Below are positions 1-8,820 of a stretch of DNA of 64,000 bases, piece by piece. A program made the translations under genes and the position numbers. The notes under the pieces are model-generated. The model did not search any database and was not told the DNA's origin. It worked only from the letters and a program-made list of their open reading frames with translations. The stretch is from CAWCQC01 sp963819905 (lineage in GTDB: Bacteria > Actinomycetota > Thermoleophilia > Gaiellales > Gaiellaceae): the NCBI GenBank assembly GCA_963819905.1, contig CAWFXP010000001.1, positions 569,085 to 633,084 on the forward strand, read 5' to 3'. Every line of letters begins with the position of its first letter. Positions within the stretch are counted from its first letter, which is position 1.

Positions 1-1
1 C

Positions 2-1894
2 GCCGGCGCCCCGGCGCACGAGTTCGCGCTTCTGCGCGCCCGGCCGACGCCCTGGTCGGCCGGGGACGTGCTGGCGGTCAACCGCCTGATCGCATTCCTC
101 ATCCCGTCGAACTGGGATGCCGAGCTCGCGCGGCTGAAGATCCTCGTCGAGGACGGGCCCGAAGCGCTGCTCGCGATCGAGGGACAGGCCGGACGGCCGC
201 TTCCCGCCGTCAGCGGCGGCGACGCGGCGGTCGGCCCGGCGATCGACGCGCTCGCGGCGGGCGTCGAGCGGCTCGGCTCCGCCGTCGGGCTCGGCGGCGC
301 CTCGAACGGGTGGGCGCTCGCCGGGACGCGAACGGCGAGCGGCCGGCCGCTGCTCGCGAACGACCCCCATCTCGCCGCGACGCTCCCGTCGCACTGGTAC
401 CTCGTCCATCTCGAGACGCCGGACTGGCGGCTCGCCGGGGCGTGCTACGCCGGGACACCTGCCGTTCTCGTCGGCTTCAACGGCCACGGGGCCTGGGGCG
501 TCACCGCCGGCCTCTCCGACACCACCGATCTCTTCGTCGAACGGCTCGAGGACGCCGTCGTCGAGCGGCGGGTCGAACACATCGCGGTGCGCCGCGGCTC
601 CCCCGTCATGGAGGAGGTGCTCGTCACGGCGAACGGGCCGATCGTCAGCCCGGCGCTCGACGGCGTGCCCTACGCGCTCTCGCTGCGGGCGACCTGGCAA
701 GAGCCTCGTCCGCTCGCCGGGTTCCTGCGCTCGTTCCGCGCCCGGAGCTTCGCGGAGTTCCGCAGCGCCTTCGAGCAATGGCCGGCCGTGCCGCTGAACC
801 TCGTCTGGGCCGACCGGTCGGGGACCATTGGCTGGCAGCTCGCCGGCGAGGTGCCCCGTCGCCCGGACGGCCACGGGCTCCTGCCGGCCCCGGGCTGGGA
901 GAGCCCGGCCCCCTGGCAGGAGCACGTTGCCTTCGACGAGATGCCGTTCGTCGAGAACCCGCCCGGCGGCGTCGTCGTCACCGCGAACAACCAGCCCGAG
1001 GGGAACGGCGCGGGGCCCTTTCTCGGGGACGACTGGCTCGACGGCTACCGGGCACAGCGGATCCACGAGCTTCTTCAGGCGCGGGACGACTGGGACGTGG
1101 AGGGGAGCCTTCGGCTCCAGCTCGACGTCGCTCCGCTCCCGTGGCTGGAGATCCGCGAGCGCGTCCTGGCGGCGCCTGTGAGCGGAGCTTCGGAGGAGGT
1201 TCGCGACCTCTTGGCCGCGTGGGACGGGAACCTCGCGCCGGGCTCGCCGGCCGCGACGGCCTATGTGATCTTCGCCTGCCGGGTGGTGCTGCGCGCCCTG
1301 CGTGAGGCGGCCCCTCGCAGCGCCGCCTGGGCTGCCGGCAAGGGCTTTCACGTCCTGGCCCCGAGCACGCTCTACGGCCGGCGGCGCATGGCCCAGCTCC
1401 CCGGGCTTGTGGAGCAGCTGCCCCCCGCGGAGCTCGCAGCAGCGCTGGCCGACGTCGCGGCGGACCTGCGGCGGCTCGGCGAGGATCCGGCCGCCTGGGC
1501 CTGGGGCCGCGCCCGCCCCGTCGTCCTTCGGCATCCCCTCGGCCTCAGGCCGCCGCTTGGCCGGGTCTTCGACATCGGCCCGCTGCCGATCGGCGGCGAC
1601 GCGTCGACCGTGGCCCAGGCGCCCGTCACCCCGATCGACCCGCTGGGCCCACCCTCCGTGATCCCCTCGCTGCGCGCGGTGATCGACGTCGGCAACTGGG
1701 AGGCAAGCCGCTTCTCGCTGGCCGGAGGCCAGTCGGGGAACCCGCTCTCGTCCCACTACGAGGATCTCCTGGCGCCCTTCCTGCACGGCGGCGGCGTGCC
1801 GATCGCCTGGTCGCCGGAGTCCGTGCGGGCGGCGACCGTGGATACGCTGCGACTCGTGCCGCTCCGGGACGCTCCACCGTCGGAGGCCGCGTGA
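2..1894 (+). CDS. Penicillin acylase family (S45) amidase, 5'-truncated by window edge
   Basis: The reading frame is open to the window edge, so the N-terminus is missing; the residues just upstream of base 68 (PWSAGDV) belong to the same frame and look like the family. S45 Ntn-hydrolases are made as one chain, cut themselves to expose an N-terminal nucleophile and cleave amide bonds of N-acyl compounds. The candidate nucleophile is the Ser encoded at 302-304 in GASNGWA, preceded by Gly and followed by LLANDPHL, the start of the beta chain. The stop overlaps the next start (GTGA), so it is probably translated with the CoA-transferase and CoA-ligase genes behind it. The substrate cannot be told; beta-lactams, acyl-homoserine lactones and other acyl amides are all known in the family. 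Confidence 0.88.
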   Translation, partial: AGAPAHEFALLRARPTPWSAGDVLAVNRLIAFLIPSNWDAELARLKILVEDGPEALLAIEGQAGRPLPAVSGGDAAVGPAIDALAAGVERLGSAVGLGGASNGWALAGTRTASGRPLLANDPHLAATLPSHWYLVHLETPDWRLAGACYAGTPAVLVGFNGHGAWGVTAGLSDTTDLFVERLEDAVVERRVEHIAVRRGSPVMEEVLVTANGPIVSPALDGVPYALSLRATWQEPRPLAGFLRSFRARSFAEFRSAFEQWPAVPLNLVWADRSGTIGWQLAGEVPRRPDGHGLLPAPGWESPAPWQEHVAFDEMPFVENPPGGVVVTANNQPEGNGAGPFLGDDWLDGYRAQRIHELLQARDDWDVEGSLRLQLDVAPLPWLEIRERVLAAPVSGASEEVRDLLAAWDGNLAPGSPAATAYVIFACRVVLRALREAAPRSAAWAAGKGFHVLAPSTLYGRRRMAQLPGLVEQLPPAELAAALADVAADLRRLGEDPAAWAWGRARPVVLRHPLGLRPPLGRVFDIGPLPIGGDASTVAQAPVTPIDPLGPPSVIPSLRAVIDVGNWEASRFSLAGGQSGNPLSSHYEDLLAPFLHGGGVPIAWSPESVRAATVDTLRLVPLRDAPPSEAA

Positions 1895-3087
1895 CGCTCC
1901 CGCTCGCAGACGTTCGCGTGGTCGCGGTCGAGCAGTACGGAGCAGGCCCCTGGGGCACCGTCCAGCTCGCCGACCTCGGCGCCGAGGTGTTGAAGATCGA
2001 GGATCCGCGCTCACGCGGGGACGTCGGGCGGTACGTGCCGCCCTTTCAGCAGGGCGAGGACTCGCTCTTCTTCGAGACCTTCAACCGCAACAAGAAGAGC
2101 GTCTCGCTCGATCTCCGCCATCCGGAGGCGCGCGGCGTGTTCGAGGATCTCGTGCGGGCCTCCGACGTCGTCTACTCGAACCTCCGCGGCGACCAGCCGA
2201 AGCGGCTCGGCCTCACGTACGAGCAGCTTCGGAGCGTCAAGCCGACGATCGTGTGCTGCTCGCTCTCCGGATTCGGCATGACCGGGCCGCGGGCGGCGGA
2301 GGGTGGCTACGACTACATGATGCAAGGGCTTGCCGGCTGGATGAGCCTGACGGGCGAGCCCGGCGGCCCACCGACGAAGTCCGGCCTCTCCCTCGTCGAT
2401 CTCTCCGGCGGCTATGTCTCCGCGATCGCCGTGCTCTCAGGGCTCTGGCAGGCGCGTCGCGAGGGCGTCGGCTGCGACTGCGACATCTCGCTCTTCGAGA
2501 CCGCCCTCGCCGAGCTCATGTATATCGGCACCTGGGTGGCGACGAGCGGCTACGAGCCGCGGAGAATGCCGAGCTCGGCGCACCCCTCGATCGTCCCGTT
2601 CCAGAACATCCGGACGGCCGACGGCTGGATCGTCGTCGCGTGCCCGAAGCCGAAGTTCTGGCAGCTCCTCTGCGAAGCCATCGGCCGGCCCGAGCTCTGC
2701 GACGATCCGCGCTTCACCGACTTCGCCTCCCGCGACGAGCACCGCGACGAGCTGCTCCCGATTCTCGAGGAAGCCTTCGTGGCGCGGACGAGCGCCGAGT
2801 GGCTCGAGCTCCTCGGCTCGGCGGGCATCCCGAGCTCGGCGATCAACGACGTGGCCGGCGCCCTCGCCGACCCGCAGACGGAGGCCCGGGGAGCCGTCGT
2901 CGAGCACGAGCACCCGGCCTTCGGGCGCGTGCGAACCGTCGCGACGCCGCTCCGGGTCGGCGAGGGCGAGAGGCCGGTACGCCGAGCCCCGTTCCGCGGA
3001 GAGCACACGGACGAGGTCCTCGCCGGGCTCTGCGGCTACGACCGTGCCAGGATCGAGGAGCTGCGGGCGGCGGGCACGTTCGGGTGA
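1891..3087 (+). CDS. CaiB/BaiF (family III) CoA-transferase
   Basis: This 398-aa protein has the usual family III length. It would move CoA from a donor acyl-CoA to a carboxylic acid in the cytoplasm. The N-terminal part carries DLGAEVLKIEDP and the RNKKSVSLDLRHPEA run, with GGYDYMMQGLAGWMSLTG in the middle, all typical of CaiB/BaiF proteins. GTG 1891 overlaps the preceding TGA and its own TGA overlaps GTG 3084, so it is the middle gene of a coupled three-gene unit. It sits between an amidase and an acyl-CoA ligase, suggesting it handles the acid released by the amidase (inference). The substrate is unknown. Confidence 0.9.
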   Translation: MTLPLADVRVVAVEQYGAGPWGTVQLADLGAEVLKIEDPRSRGDVGRYVPPFQQGEDSLFFETFNRNKKSVSLDLRHPEARGVFEDLVRASDVVYSNLRGDQPKRLGLTYEQLRSVKPTIVCCSLSGFGMTGPRAAEGGYDYMMQGLAGWMSLTGEPGGPPTKSGLSLVDLSGGYVSAIAVLSGLWQARREGVGCDCDISLFETALAELMYIGTWVATSGYEPRRMPSSAHPSIVPFQNIRTADGWIVVACPKPKFWQLLCEAIGRPELCDDPRFTDFASRDEHRDELLPILEEAFVARTSAEWLELLGSAGIPSSAINDVAGALADPQTEARGAVVEHEHPAFGRVRTVATPLRVGEGERPVRRAPFRGEHTDEVLAGLCGYDRARIEELRAAGTFG

Positions 3088-5027
3088 GCGAGCTCGTCTG
3101 GACGCCCTCGGAGGAGGTGATCGAGCGGGCGAACGTCACCAGGCTCATGCGCCGGCACGGGATCGCCGATTTCCCCGAGCTCGTACGGCGCTCCCAGGAG
3201 GAGCCGGAGTGGTTCTGGCCGGCGGCGATCGAGGACATGGGTCTCGAGTTCTCCCGACCCTGGACGCGCGTCTTCGACGAGTCGCGAGGCCCGGAGTGGA
3301 CGACGTGGTTCACCGGCGGGAGGTTGAACCTCGCCTGGAACTGCGTCCACCGCCACGCGCTCGGTTCCCTTGCGGACACGCCGGCGGCCATCTTCTCCGG
3401 CGAGGACGGCGCCCGCAGCTCCCTCACGTTCGCGGAGCTGTCCGACCGGGTCACCCGCTTCGCGGAGGCGCTCGCCCGTCTCGGCGTCCGGCAGGGCGAT
3501 CGAGTCGCCTCGTTCCTGCCGATGTCGCCGGCGGCGGTGGTCGTCTCGCACGCCTGCGCCCACCTCGGAGCCGTTCTCGTGCCCGTCTTCTCGGGGTTCT
3601 CGGCTCCCGCCGTTGCGCAACGGCTGGCCGACGCCGAGGCGAGGGTAGTCGTGACCGCCGACGGGACGCTCCGGCGCGGCCACGTCGTTCCCCTGAAGGA
3701 GATCGTCGACGACGCGCTCGCCGAGGCGCCGTCGGTGACCCACGTCGTCGTCTGGCCGCGGCTCGGGCGGGACGACGTCCCGCTGCGCCCGGGCCGCGAC
3801 CTGACCTGGGACGAGGCAGTCGACGGGCTTCCGGGAACCCTCGCGCCCACGGAGGTCGAGTCCGAGACGCCCTACCTCCTCGTCTACACCTCGGGAACGA
3901 GCGGCCGTCCGAAGGGGGTCGTCCACGTCCAGGGAGGGTTCCTCGTGTCGATCGCCCGCGAGGTCTGCTACCAGGCGGACGCCCGCCCGGGCGACGTCAT
4001 CCACTTCGCGACGGACATGGGCTGGATCATGGGCCCGTGGACGGTGGTCGGCGGGCACGCCCTCGGGGCGACCCTCGTGCTCGCCGAGGGTGCGCCCGAC
4101 TGGCCGGCCCCGGATCGCCTCTGGCGGCTGGTCGAGCAGGAGCGAGTCTCGATCCTCGGTCTCTCGCCGACGCTCGTCCGGGCGCTCATGGCGCACGGGG
4201 ACGAGCTCGTGCGACGGCACGATCGCTCGTCGCTTCGACTCTTCGTGACGACCGGCGAGCCATGGAACCCTGATCCGTACCTGTGGCTTCACCGCGTGGT
4301 CGGCGACGGCCGCCTGCCCATCATCAACTGCTCCGGCGGAACCGAGATCGCCGCGTGCCTCTTGTCGGCCTCGCCGGTCATGCCGACGAAGGCCTGCACG
4401 CTCGGCGGCCCGGCGCTCGGCATGGCCGTCGACGTCGTCGACGAATCCGGGGCACCGGTGCGCGGTGAGGTCGGCGAGCTCGTCTGCCGCAGGCCGTTCC
4501 CGGGAATGACTCGGGGGTTCTGGCGTGACCCGGAGCGCTACCTGGATGCCTACTGGCGCCGGTTCCCGGGAATCTGGGTGCACGGGGACTGGGCGCTGAT
4601 CGACGAGGACGGCTACTGGTTCATCACCGGACGCTCCGACGACACCCTGAACATCGCCGGGAAACGGCTGGGACCGGCCGAGCTCGAGTCCGCCGTCGTC
4701 GCTCATCCGGCCGTCGTCGAGGCTGCGGCCGTCGGCGTGCCGCACGAGACGAAGGGGCAGGCGGCGTGGCTCGTCTGCGTCCTCGCCCCGGCGGAGGAGC
4801 CGAGCGACGCGCTGGCCGCCGAGCTCGGCGGCCTCGTGGAGAAGGCGCTCGGCCGGCCGTTCCGACCCGACCGGGTCGCCTTCGTGCCTGCCCTGCCGAA
4901 GACCCGCTCGGCGAAGATCGTTCGGCGGGCCGTTCGGGCGGCCGCGCTGGGCGAGGATCCGGGCGACCTCTCGTCGGTCGAGAACCCCGAGTCGCTTCCG
5001 CAGATCGCGGAGGCGCTCGGGCGCTGA
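3084..5027 (+). CDS. AMP-forming acyl-CoA synthetase (acetyl-CoA-synthetase-like)
   Basis: ANL-superfamily ligase of 647 aa that activates a carboxylate with ATP and joins it to CoA. The phosphate-binding loop YTSGTSGRPKG, the adenine-site region with SGGTEIA, the hinge GRSDDTLNIAGKR and the C-terminal catalytic lysine in KTRSAKIVRR are all present, so it should be active. Start GTG 3084 is chosen because it overlaps the CaiB-type stop (GTGA); a longer open frame upstream only reads through that gene out of frame. It is the last gene of the amidase - CoA-transferase - ligase unit and converges with the next ligase, only 3 bases apart. The length and N-terminal extension resemble acetyl-/propionyl-CoA synthetases, but the acid used is not predictable. 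Confidence 0.9.
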   Translation: MSELVWTPSEEVIERANVTRLMRRHGIADFPELVRRSQEEPEWFWPAAIEDMGLEFSRPWTRVFDESRGPEWTTWFTGGRLNLAWNCVHRHALGSLADTPAAIFSGEDGARSSLTFAELSDRVTRFAEALARLGVRQGDRVASFLPMSPAAVVVSHACAHLGAVLVPVFSGFSAPAVAQRLADAEARVVVTADGTLRRGHVVPLKEIVDDALAEAPSVTHVVVWPRLGRDDVPLRPGRDLTWDEAVDGLPGTLAPTEVESETPYLLVYTSGTSGRPKGVVHVQGGFLVSIAREVCYQADARPGDVIHFATDMGWIMGPWTVVGGHALGATLVLAEGAPDWPAPDRLWRLVEQERVSILGLSPTLVRALMAHGDELVRRHDRSSLRLFVTTGEPWNPDPYLWLHRVVGDGRLPIINCSGGTEIAACLLSASPVMPTKACTLGGPALGMAVDVVDESGAPVRGEVGELVCRRPFPGMTRGFWRDPERYLDAYWRRFPGIWVHGDWALIDEDGYWFITGRSDDTLNIAGKRLGPAELESAVVAHPAVVEAAAVGVPHETKGQAAWLVCVLAPAEEPSDALAAELGGLVEKALGRPFRPDRVAFVPALPKTRSAKIVRRAVRAAALGEDPGDLSSVENPESLPQIAEALGR

Positions 5028-5030
5028 GCG

Positions 5031-6464
5031 TCAGCCGAGCTCGGCCTTCCTGACCTTGCCCATCTCGTTGCGCGGGAGCGCGTCGAGGAAGCGAACCTCC
5101 CGCGGGCGCTTGTGAGGTGCGAGCAGCGCCGCGACGTGGCCGGCCAGCTCGTCGGCCGCCGGGGAGGCTCCGTCGCGCGGCACGACCCAGGCCACGATCC
5201 GTTCGCCGAGGTCGTCGTCCGGCTCTCCTTTGACGGCCGCCTCCGCAACGGCCGGGTGCTCGAGCAGCGCGCCTTCGATCTCGCCAGCGCCGACCTTGAA
5301 GCCGCCGGTCTTGATGAGATCGGTGGCGCGTCGTCCGACGATGCGAATGAAGCCGCCCGACCCCCGCGTGGCCAGGTCGCCGGTGCGAAACCAGCCGTCG
5401 CGAAGCGCCTCCGCGGTCGCGTCCGGTCGGTTCAGGTAGCCGGCGAACACGTTGGGACCACGGACCCAGACCTCGCCGATCGTCGCGTCGTCGTCCCCCG
5501 TCACGAGCTCGCCGTCCTCCCCCAGCAGTCGTATGTCGACGCCCGGGAGCGGCGGTCCCACCGTCCCCGGGCGCCGCTCGCCCGCCACCCGGAGCGAGCA
5601 GTTCATGAGCGTCTCGGTGAGCCCGTAGCGCTCGACGACCCGCTGCCCGGTGGAGCGCTCGATGCGGGCGTGCTCGCGGAGCGGGAGCGCGGCCGAGCCC
5701 GAGACGAGCACCCGCGCGCCGGCGAGCGCAGCCGCGATCTCCGCGTCGCGCTCGCACGCGTCCGCGAGGCGGTGGTACATCGTCGGGACGCCGAAGAGCA
5801 TGGTCCCGCCGCCGACCAGCGCGGCGGCCACGGCCTCCGGCGAGAAGCGGCCGACGTGCTGCACCGTGCCGCCGAGGCGGATCGGGCCGAGCAGCCCGAG
5901 TACGAGCCCGTGGACGTGGAAGAGCGGAAGCCCGTGGACGAGCGCGTCGGCTTCCGTCCACTCCCAGACGGCCGCGAGCGCATCGAGGTTGGCCGCGACC
6001 GCGCTGCGCGGGATGACGGCCCCCTTGGGCGGGCCGGTGGTCCCTGACGTGTAGAGCACGAACGCCGGCCGGTCATGCGCCGGCTCGTCCGGGAGCGACC
6101 CGTCGCGGGCGGCCGCGTCGACGTCGACGCGCGGCAGGCCGGCGAGACCGAAGGGCAACGCCTCGCCCGGCGCGGCGAGGACGGCCGCCGGCGCGGCATC
6201 GGCGAGGACGTGCGCCAGCTCGCGCTCGCCGATCCTCGGGTTGAGGGGAACGACCGCGGCGCCCGCGGCGAGGCCGGCGAGGGTCGCGACCGCCGTCTCG
6301 AGCGAGAGCGAGGCCCAGACCGCGACCCGCTCCATGTCTTCGAGGCGCCGTGCGAGCGAGCCGGCCGCGCCGGCGAGCGCGTCGTAGTCGAGCGCGCGTC
6401 CCGCGACGCCCACCGAGCGCGCTCGAGGCGGGTCGACGAGGCCCGGCAGGAGCGGCGCCGTCAC
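5031..6464 (-). CDS. matB: Malonyl-CoA synthetase-like acyl-CoA ligase
   Basis: ANL ligase of 477 aa. It follows Streptomyces-type MatB closely: YTSGTTGPPKGAVIPR loop, LPLFHVHGLVLGLLGP, MLFGVPTMYHRLA, YGLTETLMN, GRRATDLIKTGG and a C-terminal MGKVRKAEL containing the adenylation lysine. MatB turns malonate or methylmalonate, ATP and CoA into the CoA thioester. The similarity to MatB is strong in the acyl pocket region, but activity on malonate is inferred from family resemblance as remembered. The GTG start lies 7 bases after a TAGACT hexamer on this strand, pointing to a leaderless mRNA. No malonate decarboxylase or transporter is visible next to it. Confidence 0.82.
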   Translation of the reverse strand: MTAPLLPGLVDPPRARSVGVAGRALDYDALAGAAGSLARRLEDMERVAVWASLSLETAVATLAGLAAGAAVVPLNPRIGERELAHVLADAAPAAVLAAPGEALPFGLAGLPRVDVDAAARDGSLPDEPAHDRPAFVLYTSGTTGPPKGAVIPRSAVAANLDALAAVWEWTEADALVHGLPLFHVHGLVLGLLGPIRLGGTVQHVGRFSPEAVAAALVGGGTMLFGVPTMYHRLADACERDAEIAAALAGARVLVSGSAALPLREHARIERSTGQRVVERYGLTETLMNCSLRVAGERRPGTVGPPLPGVDIRLLGEDGELVTGDDDATIGEVWVRGPNVFAGYLNRPDATAEALRDGWFRTGDLATRGSGGFIRIVGRRATDLIKTGGFKVGAGEIEGALLEHPAVAEAAVKGEPDDDLGERIVAWVVPRDGASPAADELAGHVAALLAPHKRPREVRFLDALPRNEMGKVRKAELG

Positions 6465-6471
6465 TCGCCCG

Positions 6472-6477
6472 AGTCTA
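6472..6477 (-). promoter_or_regulatory. -10 element TAGACT, leaderless promoter of the MatB-like gene
   Basis: TAGACT on the minus strand ends 7 bases before GTG 6464. No clear -35 box. Fits the recurring leaderless pattern of this window. Confidence 0.6.
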
Positions 6478-6520
6478 TGCCGCTGTGGAAAGATCCGCGG
6501 AAGCGACCGGAGGGAGGCCC

Positions 6521-7285
6521 GTGCGGATCAAGTACATCATCCCGTTCCCGTTCGACGACGAGGGCATCGCGAATCGAGCGGCCCAGATCCCGAAGGAGAT
6601 CCTGGGGCCCGACACCGAGGTCGAATGCGTCCCCGTGCGGAACAGCGCCACCTTCGTGACCGACTACTACGAGTCGATGCTCTTCGACGTCTACATCCTC
6701 GAGGCCGCCCTGCGGGCCGAGGACGAGGGCTACGACGCGGTCATCATGGACACCGTCTCGGACTCGGGGCTCGCGGCGATGCGCTCGCGGCTGAACATCC
6801 TCGCGATCGGGCCGGGCCTCGTCTCCTACGCCGTCGCGGTCATGCTCGGCAAGCGCTTCTCGATCGTGACGATGTGGGACCGCTGGCGGCACCTCTACGA
6901 GAAGAACCTCGACACCTACCACCTGTGGGAGAAGTGCGCGTCGATCCGGGCCGTCAACATCCCGCCCGACGTCGAGGCGCTGTTCACGGGCAAGGAAGAA
7001 GAGATGTTCCAGAAGCTGACCGCCGAGGCGCAGAAGGCGATCGACGAGGACGGCGCCGACGTCATCCTGCTCGGCTCGACCACGATGCACCAGGCGGGCG
7101 ACTACATGGCGGCGCACCTCCCCTGCCCGGTGATCAACCCGGGCCCGGTCGGCATCAAGATGGCCGAGACGCTCGTGACGCTCGGCCTGAAGCACTCGAA
7201 GGTGGCGTACCCGAGCCCCGACACGATTCAGGACGAGAAGTTCTTCTCGCTCATCGGCGCCGACGGCAAGACGAGGCAGGTGTAA
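6521..7285 (+). CDS. Asp/Glu/hydantoin racemase-fold protein lacking both catalytic cysteines
   Basis: 254-aa protein of the aspartate/glutamate/hydantoin racemase superfamily. The fold is suggested by VIMDTVSDSGL at residues 74-84 and VILLGSTTM at 181-189, the two places where the family carries its catalytic cysteine pair. Here the positions hold Thr78 and Ser186, so ordinary two-base racemisation is unlikely. The only cysteines (36 and 139) lie elsewhere. GTG 6521 is chosen because AGGGAGG sits just upstream and the protein then begins with the family-like MRIKYIIPFP; a longer frame upstream is not needed. A cupin follows 2 bases after the stop, and an M20 N-carbamoyl-amino-acid-hydrolase-like enzyme lies 2.2 kb downstream. 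Function: unknown ligand-binding or lyase/isomerase role. Confidence 0.8.
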   Translation: MRIKYIIPFPFDDEGIANRAAQIPKEILGPDTEVECVPVRNSATFVTDYYESMLFDVYILEAALRAEDEGYDAVIMDTVSDSGLAAMRSRLNILAIGPGLVSYAVAVMLGKRFSIVTMWDRWRHLYEKNLDTYHLWEKCASIRAVNIPPDVEALFTGKEEEMFQKLTAEAQKAIDEDGADVILLGSTTMHQAGDYMAAHLPCPVINPGPVGIKMAETLVTLGLKHSKVAYPSPDTIQDEKFFSLIGADGKTRQV

Positions 7286-7287
7286 GC

Positions 7288-7668
7288 GTGGACGAGCTCG
7301 TCGCGCCGATCGAAGGGGCCGAGCACCACGACGTGGCCGGGCTCTCGATCGACGTCCTCCGGGTCGGCGGCGGCCGCGTCAAGCGGGTCGTCTACCCGCC
7401 GGGGTGGCGCTGGTCGACGCACATGAAGCCCGTGTCGGGCACCGACCATTGCATGCACACCCACGTCGGGTTCCTCGCTCGCGGGCGCCTGCAGGGACGG
7501 TACGCCGACGGCTGCGAGTACGAGGTGGCCGCGCCGGCGTTCGCCGTCATCGAGGCGGGCCACGACGGCTGGGTTGTCGGCGAGGTCCCGGCGGTGTGGA
7601 TCCAGTGGGACTGGGAGGAGGGCACGGCGCGCCGCTTCGGGCTACCGGCCCGGCACGAGCACGGCTAG
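7288..7668 (+). CDS. Small cupin-domain protein
   Basis: 126-aa single-domain cupin. A metal-binding motif is suggested by the stretch around SGTDHCMHTHVGFLARG (two or three histidines) followed by a second conserved turn around FAVIEAGHDGW. GTG 7288 follows the racemase-fold stop by 2 bases, so the two are co-transcribed and may act on the same compound (inference). No substrate can be assigned. The length is that of a one-barrel cupin with no extra domain. Confidence 0.75.
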   Translation: MDELVAPIEGAEHHDVAGLSIDVLRVGGGRVKRVVYPPGWRWSTHMKPVSGTDHCMHTHVGFLARGRLQGRYADGCEYEVAAPAFAVIEAGHDGWVVGEVPAVWIQWDWEEGTARRFGLPARHEHG

Positions 7669-7714
7669 CAGAAGCGGCCAACCGGGAAGCGATCGCGCGC
7701 GGATTCCCCGCGAC

Positions 7715-8194
7715 GTGTCGGTTCATCTGTTCAGCCGGACACCGGCCGGCCCGCGCTTCCTGATGCTGCGACGGACTCCGGAGCGCGGCGGTTTCTGGCA
7801 GGGCGTGAGCGGCGCGCCCGTTCGGGGCGAGAGCGACGCGGAAGCGGCCGTCCGCGAGGTCCGTGAGGAGACCGGCTTCGACGTCGACGGTCGCCTCGTC
7901 GAGCTCGGCATCGGCTACTCGTACGGGCGGCAGTCCACGGATGCCGGCCGCTGGGACCGGCTCTACGGCAGCGGCGTCGACGCGGTGCGGGTGATCCCGT
8001 TCGCCGCGGAGGTCCCGGACGGGAGGGCGCCGGTCCTCGACCCGCGGGAGCACGACGCCTTCGCATGGTGTGCCTACGAGGAAGCCGACGCCATGCTCGA
8101 GTGGCCGATCGAGCAGGATGCGCTGGCGAGGCCGGCGGGCGGCGCTGCGGATCGCAGAGGTCCTTACCCGCCGGGGCAGGGCGAGTTGACGTAG
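7715..8194 (+). CDS. Nudix hydrolase
   Basis: A complete Nudix box G-x5-E-x7-REVREETGF begins about 30 residues in (GAPVRGE onward), so the protein should hydrolyse a nucleoside-diphosphate-linked compound with Mg2+. RRTPERGGFWQGVSG just before the box resembles dATP/dihydroneopterin-triphosphate pyrophosphatases of the NudB type, but the substrate is not certain. The frame stays open upstream into the cupin gene; GTG 7715 is the first start after the cupin stop and begins directly with the first beta strand (VSVHLFSRT), giving 159 aa. The 3' end overlaps the convergent cupin-fold dioxygenase gene by 31 bases. Confidence 0.8.
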   Translation: MSVHLFSRTPAGPRFLMLRRTPERGGFWQGVSGAPVRGESDAEAAVREVREETGFDVDGRLVELGIGYSYGRQSTDAGRWDRLYGSGVDAVRVIPFAAEVPDGRAPVLDPREHDAFAWCAYEEADAMLEWPIEQDALARPAGGAADRRGPYPPGQGELT

Positions 8195-8820
8195 CCGGAG
8201 CGAAACGGCCTCGCCTCGCCGGTGTCCGGCTCGTAGGAATGCCGCCAGACGCAACCCGTGTCATTGGTCAGCAGGTGGATCGACACGGAGGGCCCGGGCG
8301 AGGTCGTCCGGACGCGATGGATGTCGTCGCGCGGCGGGATCAGGGCGTAGAAGTCGCCCGGGACGAGCTCTCGGCGCTCGAGCAGGTCGAGACGTCCCTC
8401 CGCCTGGGCGAAGACCTCCTCCTCCTGGGTGCCGCGGTAGAGGCCGACGAGGCCCCAGGCGAGGTGGTCGTGAACGGGCGTCGCCGCCCCAGGAGGAACG
8501 ACGAGGCTGAACAGCGACAGGCTGCGATCGCCCGCGCGGAAGAGCAGCCACTGCCCGATCCCGCCGCCCATCCCGCTTTCCGGGGCAGGCGCTTGGAACT
8601 CCTCCGGGAGCCAGCCGCCGTCGGCCAGGAGCTCCGCGAACCCGGGCCGGATCGCCTCGCACGCCTCCTGGGGCGAGTCCGAGCCGGCAATCGCCGCGCG
8701 CACGTCCGCGACGAACGAGCGCACGGTCGTCGAGGCGTGAAGGTACTCGTCTTCCACGGCTGACGACCAGTCTGCCGTGCCCTCGCCGATCGTGCCGCGT
8801 GTTTGCGCTTGAATGGTCAA
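8164..8820 (-). CDS. Cysteine-dioxygenase-like cupin metalloenzyme
   Basis: 218 aa; resembles the thiol-dioxygenase family (cysteine or 3-mercaptopropionate dioxygenase-like). The Fe(II) triad is probably His117 and His119 in PVHDHLAWG and His168 in DDIHRV. Such enzymes oxidise a thiol to a sulfinate using O2. The start is uncertain: TTG 8820 overlaps the divergent DedA start region; GTG 8757 (residue 22) is an alternative that would give 197 aa and leave room for promoters. No partner gene indicates the substrate, so the specific name is left open. Confidence 0.72.
   Translation of the reverse strand: MTIQAQTRGTIGEGTADWSSAVEDEYLHASTTVRSFVADVRAAIAGSDSPQEACEAIRPGFAELLADGGWLPEEFQAPAPESGMGGGIGQWLLFRAGDRSLSLFSLVVPPGAATPVHDHLAWGLVGLYRGTQEEEVFAQAEGRLDLLERRELVPGDFYALIPPRDDIHRVRTTSPGPSVSIHLLTNDTGCVWRHSYEPDTGEARPFRSGYVNSPCPGG

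Noticed and set aside
2253..3083. Long N-terminal extension of the acyl-CoA synthetase
   Set aside because: It is the CaiB-type gene read in another frame (Arg-rich, no domain); GTG 3084 overlaps the preceding stop.
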